Source of the DNA: Panonychus citri
Lineage: Eukaryota > Arthropoda > Arachnida > Trombidiformes > Tetranychidae
NCBI RefSeq assembly: GCF_014898815.1
Contig: NW_026515473.1
Span: 124,001 to 188,000, forward strand
DNA: 64,000 nt
Direction of reading: 5' to 3'
Shown: one piece after another, positions 30,401-40,730 of the stretch
How positions within the stretch are numbered: position 1 is the first letter of the stretch
Layout: each line of letters opens with the position of its first letter
Made by a program: the position numbers and the translations under genes
The notes under the pieces: generated by a model
What the model was told of the DNA's origin: nothing
The model's database searches: none
The model's input: only the letters and a program-made list of their open reading frames with translations

Positions 30401-33400
30401 AATTAAGGTTTCTTTTCGTTAATTCCTTTAGTAATTAATCAAACTCATGGACAATCATGTCACCTCAGGGAATTAGATCTTTGTGCCGCCACATTATTGG
30501 TATTCACTCAAAATCCATCAGGTAAGAAATTTAATTACCAATTCTATTGATTAACGGATTAATTTCTCTCTTTAATAATAACAATCACTAATTAATAAGA
30601 TGATAAATTCTAATTAATCTTAATCACTCTAACTTTCTAATGTAATTTTACTGACTGAATCAAGTTCATTGTTTTCTTATCAAATGATGCAATTAAATTA
30701 CTAATTGCAATGATTAACGTTACTAAAAATAGACAATTAAACCGGAAACTTTGTCGTAACAATTAGAGAATAACATTAACCTTCACGATTAATTAATGTT
30801 TCACAATTGACAAATGATTAAAATGATTCGATCATAATCAAGTTCAACGTTAACCAAAACTAACTCGTCTAATCAATTGATCAATCAAACATTAACAATC
30901 AATCAATCAGGAAAACAACAATAATGGATTTGGATTAACAACTACTGACCAATTTAACCAATGATAATATTAACCAAGGAAAAGTATTAACAATTAAACT
31001 AATAGATTAACTTAGAATCTAATTGCGATTTCGATTATTATGGATTATCCATTTAATGAAGGAATAGCAACCACTGGTCAAGAGATGAATAAACAATGTG
31101 GATATTTACGTGAAGCCGATTCTTGTTTACGAAATTTCACTCGAAAATGTACAACACCATTACAAAGAGAACTGATTGGCTTTGTCACCGAAGGTGGAAT
31201 GAGATTATTGAATGAGTATTGTACCACCGGGACACAATTGCGACAAAGTTACTTGAAACATGCTCCGTGTTTGAATCAAGCTCAACGTAATCAGCGAATG
31301 TGCGTCAAGGACCTTCAATCGGCTCTCGAAATGATCGCTAACGTTGAATGGGATCGTCGGATTCCCGCTGGTTGTTGTGCTTACCGACGATTCCAAGGGT
31401 GTGTTGTTACTCTGGTTGAATCGAAATGCGGTAAAGAAGCAGTTGAATTTATCCATATTCTTTTACGAATGGCCTTATCTCGATTACCGGATATTATTTG
31501 CGTTGGTTATGGTCCACAAACTTCCGAATGCCGGTCACTTTTACCACCCCCTGGAACATCACCAAGAGGAGCTCGAAGCAATTCTGTCCTTTCACGTCTA
31601 TTCTCAGCCTACACTGGACTTTAATTGTTCATTTTTCGGTCAAACAATCAACTTGTTGTTTTCTATTCTCTCAACAATTTAAAAGTAACGAGTCAAAAAT
31701 TCCTATTAGGTCAATTACCGGTACCTGATCTTCAACTTGATTGTTTTAAATTATATTAAATATCTCAACTATTAATCTTATTGCAATGTAACCATCATCT
31801 ATTTACCTGTAATCAATTTACTATTTATAATTATTACATTAATCATGATCGTTTCCTTAAAAAAAATGAGTTCAGTGTTTGCTGGTTTAGGTTAATTGTT
31901 TGCAGAAACTAAATGAAATATTAATTAACGTCACTTGGAAAAGTTAATTTTTTTTCTAAGCTGCAACAATTAGCCAATTGTTTCGTTATGGTTACATGAT
32001 CTTTCAGTTTAAATATCTCAATCATGGTGATTCATGGTGGTAAGAATAGCAAATAAAAAGACTGCAAGGTCACAATGAACTTGAATTCAGCGTAACTTTT
32101 GTCAAAATGAATCGAGGCAAAGTAAACGCGAAGAGATTTGGAGAAAATTTCAAGTCCGAAACGATTTTGATTGTTATTACCACGAATTTAGAAGGAAAAT
32201 AAAAAAAAACCCTCCAAAGAATTTGAAATTGAATAGAATTCAAATTCAATTATAATCTTGTTTTCTTTTGTATTGACCATTACTATTTATATACAGAAAT
32301 CACTGGATCTGAAATTGAACTGGACAAACAATGTGGCTTCATAAGGGAAGCTGAAAGTTGTCGGCGTAACTTTACCCAGCGATGTACGACTCCTCTTCAA
32401 AGAGAGCTGATTGATTACCTTGGTGAGGGAGGTCGACAAGTGGGAGATGAATTTTGTACCAGAGGAAGTCCACTTCGAGAAGAGTATAAGCGTCATGCTC
32501 GTTGTTTAGGTTCAACTCGACGTGAATCAGCTTGGTGTTCAAAAGATTTACAAAGAGCGATGGAAGTTGTCACCAATTCTGCTTTGGATGCAAGAATTTC
32601 CACCGCGTGTTGTGCATTCAATAGGTACGATTCTTGTACCAGTAACATTATCTCATCTCGATGTGGACCTCAAGCTTTAGCTTTATCCCGACGGGTAATT
32701 AGACTTGCCGCTTCTCGATTACCAGAAATGTTATGTTCGTCCTATCCGGCCACAAGTAAAAAGTGCATCGAAGTGCTACCCGCTTCCGGTGAAGCTCCAC
32801 TCGGTTCGAGATCTAATAGTCTCTTATCAAGACTTTTCTCAACCTATGGTTCAATCTAATTAGATTTCATTTCTACGATTCTCTTAATTGGTAATCAAAT
32901 AATTCACCATAAAAGAGATTAAAAATTTACAATTTAAATGATTTTTCAATTGATTTATAATGTAGACAGTTAATTGTTTCCTTCGTTGTGTAACAATCAA
33001 CAGTTTCCTCAATTATCAAATCATAAATACTCGTGTTTGCATTAATAAAATACAAACAATTTAGCAAAAAATGACAATAAATCAACAAGAAGAATCATTA
33101 ATTCATTAGTAATACTAAAATCTTTCTAATGATAATCAACAATCAAGAGGAAAATTGTGATTGAATCAATACAAGTTAACCTTGATTGTTTACTATTAAT
33201 TAAATGAGAGATTCATAATTTCAATGAAATTATCATGCAATAGATATTATAATGTACTTTTGATTAAACCACATGATCATAGATTGTGATGATTAACGAT
33301 TAACAATCAATGTTAATTAACATGATTGAATCTAATGTATTAAATGAATCACTGCTTTCAATAAATGTAAAAATCAATTAAAATCAATAAAATTGATCAC

Positions 33401-33780
33401 AATGAAATTGTAATGTAAACGATAAGAGTTAAACATGATTACAATTAATGAATGAATGAATTTGTCAGTCAATTGTTACAGTTAATCAAAGTGAAAGTGA
33501 ATCAAATAAATTCAACTTACCAGGAATTAAATCCAATTCAACTGTAAATGGTTTTCCTTTGGTCAGTACACATGTTTCTTGTTCTGGGTCACAAACGTCA
33601 ACTTTAATACCCTTCACTTGACCATTACCTTTGAGAGAAACACTTTTACTTATTAGATGGACAATGGTCAAGATTGAAAGAGAAAGAGAGAAAATTAAAC
33701 TCACCACAATCACGATATTCAAGAGCATAACAAGATGAAAGGAGAAGTGTTGAAATTAGAAGATGAAATTGATTGAACAT
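27441..33780 (-). CDS. NPC2-like ML-domain lipid-binding protein, 164 aa, 4 exons
   Basis: Exons 33705-33780, 33521-33628, 27644-27819 and 27441-27575 total 165 codons in frame. A signal peptide (MFNQFHLLISTLLLSSCYAL) precedes the mature start EYRDCG. ML-domain hallmarks follow: six-cysteine pattern with C in VDVCDPEQETC, then FPVELPVDDNDACGQKLIEC and CPVKAG, and the last strand with IACVE. NPC2 and MD-2-related proteins are secreted or lysosomal beta-sandwich carriers of sterols and other lipids; arthropods have expanded sets, some chemosensory or immune. The acidic tail after the domain (LPVDENETESQSHQEL) is unusual. The third intron is 5.7 kb and contains another gene on the opposite strand. 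Ligand and location cannot be told from the sequence. Confidence 0.9.
28487..31624 (+). CDS. Secreted Cys-rich protein, isoform A, 231 aa (nested gene)
   Basis: Exons 28487-28529 (signal peptide MQSITFSLLLAAIL), 30432-30521 and 31062-31624 join to 232 codons. After the signal come QSCHLRELDLCAATLLVFTQ and a body with CGYLREADSCLRNFTRKCTT, PCLNQAQRNQRMCVKDLQSA, CCAYRRFQGC and a C-terminus RSNSVLSRLFSAY. This Cys spacing and the RELDLCAATLLV block recall the secreted 27-kDa-hemolymph-like (DUF1397-type) proteins common in ticks, mites and spiders; function unknown, probably hemolymph or secreted. It lies entirely inside the third intron of the ML-protein gene, on the other strand. The intron between exons 1 and 2 is 1.9 kb. 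An AATAAA at 32052 could end this isoform before the alternative last exon. Confidence 0.85.
32297..32859 (+). CDS. Duplicated alternative last exon of the nested secreted gene (isoform B)
   Basis: This exon follows a good 3' splice site (TATATACAG at 32288-32296) and encodes a second version of the 31062-31624 exon: same length (563 nt), same acceptor phase, matching Cys pattern (CGFIREAESCRRNFTQRCTT, CCAFNRYDSC) and the same ending style (RSNSLLSRLFSTY). No copy of exons 1-2 or of a signal peptide is visible in the 670 bp before it. The simplest reading is mutually exclusive 3'-terminal exons spliced to shared exons 1-2, giving two proteins of equal length (231 aa). A downstream AATAAA lies at 33044. 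The alternative is a tandem gene copy that lost its 5' exons. Confidence 0.75.
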
Positions 33781-34598
33781 TGTTGATCTTGTTAACTGAT
33801 TGTATTTCTATGGATCAAATAACAATTTAAGAATATGAATCAACTTAATATTAGAAAAGAAAAACAAATTCTAGTGACTAGAGATTATCAATTTTGAGAG
33901 AGTCAAAAATAAGACACGGAGACAAATTTCACTTGGCCTGAGATGAAGATGAAGATGAAGAGAGAGAGAGAGAAAGAGAGTGAATGGGAAGATAGAGAAG
34001 GAGAAAATGAGAGAGATGATGATAAGAGGGAGAGGGAAAGTGGATTTAAAGTAATCAAACAGGTTGGAAATGAATCTCCGAGGAATAGGAAGACACGAGG
34101 GGAAATTGTTGTCTTGATGATTTAAGATTTTCTCTAATCATCTTTTTCTTATGTTCTGTCTATTTCTCTGTCTTCATTTGGTTTCTCTTCTTCTTCCATC
34201 CGATTAGATTAACAAGAGAATCTAAATTAATTCTCAGATCACTTTAATTGCGCTTCCATTTTTTTTTTGATTATTCTTACACTTTTTTGCTTTTCTTCCA
34301 ACAAGGACTTTGCTCTAAATCATCTTCATGGATATTGTAGATTCTTCAATTTATAATTAACTTACTTTTCACTTGTAAATTTGCATCAAGATTAATCTTT
34401 AAATCACTAATCACCTTTTCCATCAAATACTTTCAAGTGTCTTCCACTTTACTCTTGGATCATCTTTGTTAATATAACTCTGTAAATCTTGTGGTGATAA
34501 TCAAGTCAAATTAAAGATCAGCAACAATTAAGAAAATGAAAATAATGAAAAACTAAAATTCTAAACCAACAAGTTAACAAAGAAATAGAAAAAAAATA

Positions 34599-34825
34599 AT
34601 TCGTTGCCTTGGTAACCAACGAAAACCTAATCAGCTGATTTACCAAATTTCTGAGCGTTTGTTTTGATTTTCTTACTGTTTACAATTAACATTATCATTT
34701 GTCTTTTTGTGTTCATCATTAAACTTGACCCTTTTTTCATTAAGATCAAGGGTTGTTACTTAATTGTAACAATATAATTAAATCATTTGTTTATTTATCT
34801 GTTGCTTGGTGTCTTCGTTAGAAAC
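34599..34825 (+). repeat. Left copy of an X-box-containing direct repeat
   Basis: Shares about 150-200 bp with 38964-39175 in the same orientation, including TTGCC(T/A)TGGTAACCAACG, AACCTAATCAGCTGATTTACC, AACATTATCATTTGTC and TTAAACTTGACCCTTTTTT, with small indels. It lies just beyond the 3' end of the peroxidase gene. Confidence 0.85.
34603..34616. promoter_or_regulatory. X-box-like RFX site (one-base variant)
   Basis: GTTGCCTTGGTAAC departs by one base from the symmetric X-box at 38968. It is about 820 bp upstream of the ML-protein start. Confidence 0.4.
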
Positions 34826-35099
34826 ATTTTTTTGTCTAAATGATTGTTAATATAAAAAGTTTTTCGTTTAGAAATCGACAATCGAAAAATTTTCTCTGTG
34901 ATTAAAGAGATGAGAAAACAATTGTAATTGTTCTTGGTCAATTTGATCTACACAATTTATTTTCCGCAATCAAAATAACAATTTAAAATGGATTAATTTT
35001 TTCTCTTCTTCTATTTAGATTTTTTTTCTATTTGAATGTCCATCTCTTTTTACTTTCATTTGGATGGTCATCATTTCCATTCAATGGTCATTCAGTCTC

Positions 35100-38000
35100 C
35101 TAGAAGGTTCCTCGCCAAAGGTTATAGTTGATGGAGTTTCTTTTTCGTGATTCATCACAATTCAAGTTGGGGTTTAAATAACTTGGTAATAAGAAAGCGT
35201 GTTGTTGACTGTACTTCAATTCCGGTTCCGTTTGACACAAGAGATTTGCCAAAGTCACTTTGTTTTTAATCTCAAGCAATTGAGCTGTAGAATTGAGAAA
35301 ATGTGAGAAAGTGAAAGTGAAAATTAGTTTACCAATTAGATGAGACCGTTGTTTACAATTTGTACCTTGAGTAAATGAACCAGCCTGATCTTTGTGAGAG
35401 TAAAAGTATCGATCACCAAATTTAAGATGATAGAATTGGATTCCGACAATACAAGCGAAAGTAGGTCCAATATCGGCATCAATTGCCTTCTTTTCATACA
35501 AACCACCAGTGAACAAATCAATATCTCGGAAATCTCTGTAATTGTTATTAATTAGAAACGATAATTTCTCTCCAATTTGGTTGACAACTTACTGGTAAAC
35601 ACTTCTAAGTTTTTGTACATTTTCTCTTGGTATAAAGTTAAATAGATCATTCCAACTTCTAATTGTAAAACCAAAGCAGAATTTGATATATTCAGTGTAA
35701 GGAGCGATTCCATGATCTCTACCTCTTTGAATATTAAATGCAGCTAAATCACTTCCAAATGAATCTTTTCCAGGATGGAAATAGAGATGATTCTTCAAAG
35801 ATGGTGTTAAGAATGGGTCAATCACAGCTGATTTACCGTTCAGAAGAGTTGCAATCAAATTTGGAGTCTAATATATAAGATGAATGAATAAAATGAAATG
35901 TCACCAACTTTTGGTCAGCAAGAAGATACCGAATACTCACCAAACCTGAATGGATAAACTTTGGATCGAAGAAAGAATCTTTGAGAGAAAGTTTCGCGTC
36001 TGATTGAATAATCGCCATGAATGAGGTTACTTGTGAATGGCCGAACCGACAAGCAGCCGAAGCACATTCATTCCAAGTTGTCGCATCGATATCTTCTTCG
36101 TATTCAGAAAACAAAGTATCCTTTTCGATAATGTTAAAATAATCGCCCATTTCTGGTCCAAGAAGAACTGGTAAATATTCAGTGAAAGTGATATGTTGAA
36201 GTTCAGCTATGGTTAAACGACGAGCCTCTTGGAAAAGTATCTCATCTGGTGCTCGAGGATTAACTCGAGCTAATCCTGAAGCATGTTGATTGTGTCGACG
36301 GACGAAAAGTGAATGGATCAATTGGATAAAAGGTTGTTGATTAACTCGAGCATCACCTGAACGGAAACAAATCTTATCCTTTCCTGCATGTGGTTTACTA
36401 CATTGATCGGTAAGAGGAGATTTACTGTCAGGAAGAATTGGCCTACTCAATCTATCGCTGCCCATCTTGAGTAAACCACCTCTAAAGGTACGAAGTGACG
36501 CAACCGTTTCGTTATCCCCTCCATACATGGCACTATGATCGATATAAGAAGTGGCCAAATTGGTTTGTTGCCTTGGACCCATTGAACAAAGTGGACAAGG
36601 AGCTGATCGGATAAAATTGATACACTTTCTGGCTGATGCTTGTAAATCATTTTTAGATAACATGATTGGCATACACTTGGATTCATCATGAATTTCTGAT
36701 GAACAACACTGAACTCCTGAACCGTGACTTGGGACACTTTGTGGGGTTGACATAATATCATGGATAACATATTGACCCCAAGTAAAGTGCCAAGGAGTGT
36801 AATAGGCTTCACCCTCCCCAGACTCATGGAGACTCAATGAGATCGTACGTGGTGACGGTAAAGGTTGACCAGAGATTCCCCGTGATCGAGGTAAATAAAT
36901 ACCATCCTCATAATATGGAGGTAAAAATCTTACATGGCAAATGTTAGATTTACCCCAGAATGTGTGCTTCAAGTTGTTACAGAATCCATCATATGCTCGA
37001 TACCTTGAATTTCTGCACCTTGTTCCAGCACTACCACCAAAGTTTCCATGTTTCCGAGAACATTTCAAGAACTTGGATTGAATAGATGAAATTGGAACTT
37101 TGTCAGCTTTTCAATCACATCAACTGGTCGAATACACATTCTAATTGAGATAAATTCAATCAAAAAAAAAACAAAAGGAAAAGGTCAACATCGATCAATC
37201 AGCGGGTTGATAACCAATCTCGAGTTTTTCGAAACAATTTAAGTCAACATTTTGACCTTATACTCCATGATAACTAAATGAAACACTCGGTATAAAAATC
37301 TTTCTCAATATCCACTTGAATTTTGACTTATCTATTTAGCTGATACATCACCTTGATTCATACAATCAAGAATCTAATCGGTAATATATTGATGATTTAA
37401 AGTTTCGACTCACCTTTCCTGTAAGTTTTTAGCAACATATTCAAGGTATTGAGCCTCTTCTTGATCAATGTAATCTTTAATTTCAGCAGGTAATTTACCT
37501 GTGATCAAATGACGACCATCGGCAGAGATGACATTCGATGCGATGATATTACCTGCTCTAGCATTAGCAAGAGCTTCGGCAATTTCTCTGTCCACTCTTA
37601 AAGTGGCCGCTTTAACGGCAGCAGCTATGATAGATGGTGTAAGTTCACCTCTGTAAGGTTGATTGGGTGATCTACACCGAGCAGCCAATCTCCCCAAGTA
37701 CCCATGGTAAATTGCTTTAACGTCGAACTTTTCAATTAGTGATGAATTTGTTTTCCAATATAATTCACTTTTATCATATAAGCTGGACGCAATTCCCGGT
37801 TTCACATTATATGGTGATTGTCGAACGGGTGCTGCTCTTTCCTCCATCTTTATTGGAACGTGTCGGGAAACGGGATCACCACTTGAACGAGTTCGAACTG
37901 TAGACTCTGAACGTGTCAAATTTTTTGGTTCTTCTTGTGGTTCAGGTAAAATCTCAGCTAAATTGGGCATAAAAGAGACCAGATTTGAATTCTTAGCTAT

Positions 38001-38344
38001 GTCATCTTGTAATTTCTTATAATTTCCAATGAGTATTTCCATACTTGCTTCAGAAATATTAAACGAAAGTCCTTTATTCTCATCATCGGCACCAGTAAAA
38101 GCACCTCTGGTTGGTTCGTTTTGCTCAAGTGGTGGTGAATATGATGCAACTTCCTTTTCAGGATTGATTTCATTTTCATTCTGTCCAGTGATTAGTAAAT
38201 TGTTGCTCATCAACACTAAAAGTGCGATGGCAGCTCTACATCGTGTGGAAATTAAATTACACCAATAAATTTTCACAAATTAACTGTTAACCATTTGGTC
38301 ATTTCTAATGGTCAATTTATGTTTACTTACCCAATGAGCTTCAT
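35100..38344 (-). CDS. Animal heme peroxidase (peroxinectin/chorion-peroxidase type), 6 exons, one frame break
   Basis: Exons: 38331-38344 (14 nt, MKLIG), 37414-38235, about 35941-37140, 35593-35867, 35366-35535 and 35100-35284 (stop TAG). Exons 1-2 form a signal peptide (MKLIGAAIALLVLMS) and a long propeptide. The catalytic part starts with YRAYDGFCNNLKHTFWGK, has the distal-His region WGQYVIHDI, the calcium-type loop TSYIDHSAMYG, the proximal-His region FVRRHNQHA and FNIQRGRDHGIAPYTE. Such secreted enzymes oxidise phenols, cross-link cuticle or eggshell, or support adhesion and immunity. Oddities: the Asp that covalently binds heme in the usual GQFxDHD motif is Ile here. Within exon 3, near 37064-37075, the frame is broken by what fits a single missing base; phases of all other junctions agree with that reading. 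Confidence 0.88.
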
Positions 38345-38963
38345 TATAACGAAAGGTCTTGGCTCCTAGTGGTCAAGCTGAATCCCTTTATGTTGTCTTC
38401 AGTTGCAATTAACACCCAGGAAAAAAAAGTTAATTAATTTGAACAGAATGAAACAGTAACTTGTAACGTAAGGATTTAATTGTAATTGCGTTTTTTTCAT
38501 CGTTAATCTAGATGATTAGAATACAATTAGTGCTGACGAACAATTTATTTTCGTTCTCTTCTTTAAGTATCTTCATTGGAGAGATGAAGTGAATTTAAGA
38601 GCATCTTTTTTTCACCGACGAACTTTTTTTTCTGCTTAAATCGACAGAATATCATAAAATCAGATTACATCCTTATAATTGACAACAATCAATAGAACAA
38701 TTTAGACATTTAATCACCGATTGGTATTAATTTATCAATTGATTCGTAAGTAAATTTTTCGATAACATTTTGTTATTATGATCGCAATGGTTTGGCTTAA
38801 ATTAGCGGCAGAGTCGTTAACTAATGTTACTGAGCTAATTAATGTGAATAATTGACTAATTGTTGCGTTTAATTTGTTTTAGGTTAGGTTTAACTCGTAA
38901 ACGAGTTAATTGATAAAAAATTGTGATTCAACTTATAAGTTGACAAAGAAAAGGAAAAAAATG

Positions 38964-39175
38964 ATTCGTTGCCATGGTAACCAACGAAAACCTAATCAGC
39001 TGATTTACCAATTTCTTACTGTTCACAATTAACATTATCATTTGTCGTTTTGTGTTCATCATTAAACTTGACCCTTTTTTTCATTAAGGTCAAGGATTGT
39101 AAATCAAATTCTGTGTTTATTTGTTTGGTGTTAATTTCCTGTTTATTTACCTGTTGCTTTGTGTTTCCATCATCA
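38964..39175 (+). repeat. Right copy of the X-box-containing direct repeat
   Basis: Same orientation as 34599-34825 and enclosing, with it, the whole peroxidase gene. It lies 90-300 bp upstream of the C2orf69 homologue, so it is probably the original and the left copy the derivative, or the peroxidase gene was duplicated into or moved through this site. Confidence 0.85.
38968..38981. promoter_or_regulatory. Canonical X-box (RFX transcription-factor site)
   Basis: GTTGCCATGGTAAC is a perfect inverted-repeat X-box, the binding site of RFX factors, at 286-299 bp upstream of the C2orf69-homologue start codon. A palindromic AATCAGCTGATT (E-box core) follows at about 38994-39005. Confidence 0.6.
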
Positions 39176-39266
39176 TGTTCATCACCTTGATGCTTTTTGA
39201 CAGATACAATTAACTGATTATCGTTTAGTGACTCTTACTGTTATTCTCATTGATTTCATACGAATT

Positions 39267-40236
39267 ATGGTTTCGCCAATTTCAAATAAAACTCTCACCA
39301 GATTACTCAGTGTCCCTGGATTAACGGGTCGATCAAATGATCTCATTCTTTCTCGAAATTGTCACGAAAAATCAGATAATCTTGTAATCTTTTTCCATGG
39401 AGATATTCAGGTTAGTTGAAAATACTTTTGAAAACAAATTGATTCTCATCTGATTTAGGTTATTGTCTAATTTAATAATCTAATCTTTAATCTCTTACCT
39501 TTTTTAAGGATTATCCTGAAATGATGTCAGCAAACACCAATGCTAAACAATATTCACAATGGAATCTTGAAAATACTTCAATTCTATTGGCTAAAAAGTT
39601 TTCCACTTCCGTTATAATGACAATTAAAGCTTCTGCGATGCGATTAGGGGTTAAAGCTTGTTTCGATCATTTTGTAGGTTAGTTGATCAACAATCTTAAT
39701 CTATCACCGGATTAACTCATTTCTCCCTTTTAGAAACTGATATTTTCGGTGAACCAAATTTTCAACTGGACTCTAAACCTTTGTCACACCTTCAATGTCT
39801 AACTGACCAAGTGATTTCCACCAAATCTGATTGGCTATTGCCCATTAAGTGTATCAGATTAATCGGATTTAGCCAAGGAATGACTGTGGTTAATCAATTA
39901 ATCCATTCTCTGCATGTCTTGGATCAATCATCATCTAATCATCTTGAATCATTTGCTTCCCTAATTAAACACATCTATTGGTTAGATGGTGGAAAATGTT
40001 GGTTAACCGATGAAAAGATCATCTCAACTTTGAAAGATCGAGACATTTTCGGCCATGTTTATGTTACACCTTTACAGGTATGTAATCCTGATCGTTCCGA
40101 GAATCAGATTAATTATAAAATTTTTAAAAGTCATTTAGATGCCATGAAAATTTCCCATGTAGATAAACTTTACTACAAGGATACCAAACCCTCGTTTGAT
40201 AATCATTTTCAACTGTTATCAGACTTTGATCCTTAA
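39267..40236 (+). CDS. C2orf69 (UPF0565) homologue, 271 aa, 3 exons
   Basis: Exons 39267-39410, 39509-39677 and 39734-40236 give 272 codons with correct phases. Family blocks are LVIFFHGDIQDYPEMM, QWNLENTSILLAKKF, IRLIGFSQGMTVVNQL (GxSxG serine-hydrolase-like elbow), IYWLDGGKCWLTD, YVTPLQVCNPDRS and a final KPSFDNHFQLL. These match the C2orf69 family in order and spacing. Human C2orf69 is a mitochondria-associated protein with an alpha/beta-hydrolase-like fold whose loss causes a mitochondrial multisystem disease, and it is linked to glycogen-branching-enzyme handling. The mite protein is a little shorter than the vertebrate form, lacking a linker before the elbow. The upstream X-box suggests RFX-dependent transcription. 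Confidence 0.9.
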
Positions 40237-40730
40237 TCAATCCTGTTCAGAGATGATCTCATGATTAACTTAAGTCAATCCGATTATATGATTACCTGAA
40301 TCATAAATGACTCATCCAAATTACAGAATCATTTATCTGAGTGTTATTTTTTAAATCAAAACTTTATTAGTAAAAAAAAATGATTGAAACAAAAAATGGC
40401 TCCTTTTTGTTTACATTAGAAAAAAAAATCGATTCCTGTTGTCGTAATAAATATGTGTCAATATCAAATAGGTGTGGGGACTTTGATCGGAAATTGATTG
40501 TGATTATTGATGATGAAATCGGCAGCAATGGTGATGATGATAATCAAGATGAAAAAAATAAACCATTTGATTGGAAGTGTTTAAGATTAACAGTGATTAT
40601 GTTCAGGATTATGGTTGTTTTTTTTTCTTGATGTATATGCACAGACAATGGACTTTTGTAATGGTAACAAAATGATTAATCATTGATATTGAAAAGAGAG
40701 ATCGTCAGAAAGTTTGATTCGCAATTCAAA
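40237..40730. other. Short intergenic region between convergent genes
   Basis: AT-rich; contains AATAAA-like 3' signals. A weak open frame at 40380-40631 has no recognisable features and is not called. Confidence 0.4.

Larger units (their letters stand above)
33781..35099. other. Spacer between ML-protein and peroxidase genes
   Basis: GA-rich tract at 33943-34045 whose open frame (REREKESEWEDREGE-like) is compositional; AT-rich remainder containing the left copy of the X-box repeat. No gene is supported. Confidence 0.5.
38345..39266. other. Divergent promoter region of peroxidase and C2orf69 homologue
   Basis: About 0.9 kb between two genes transcribed apart, holding the right copy of the direct repeat and an exact X-box. 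Otherwise AT-rich without open frames. Confidence 0.5.

Noticed and set aside
33943..34125. Lys/Arg/Glu-rich 60-codon frame
   Set aside because: Compositional consequence of a GA tract; no homology-like features.
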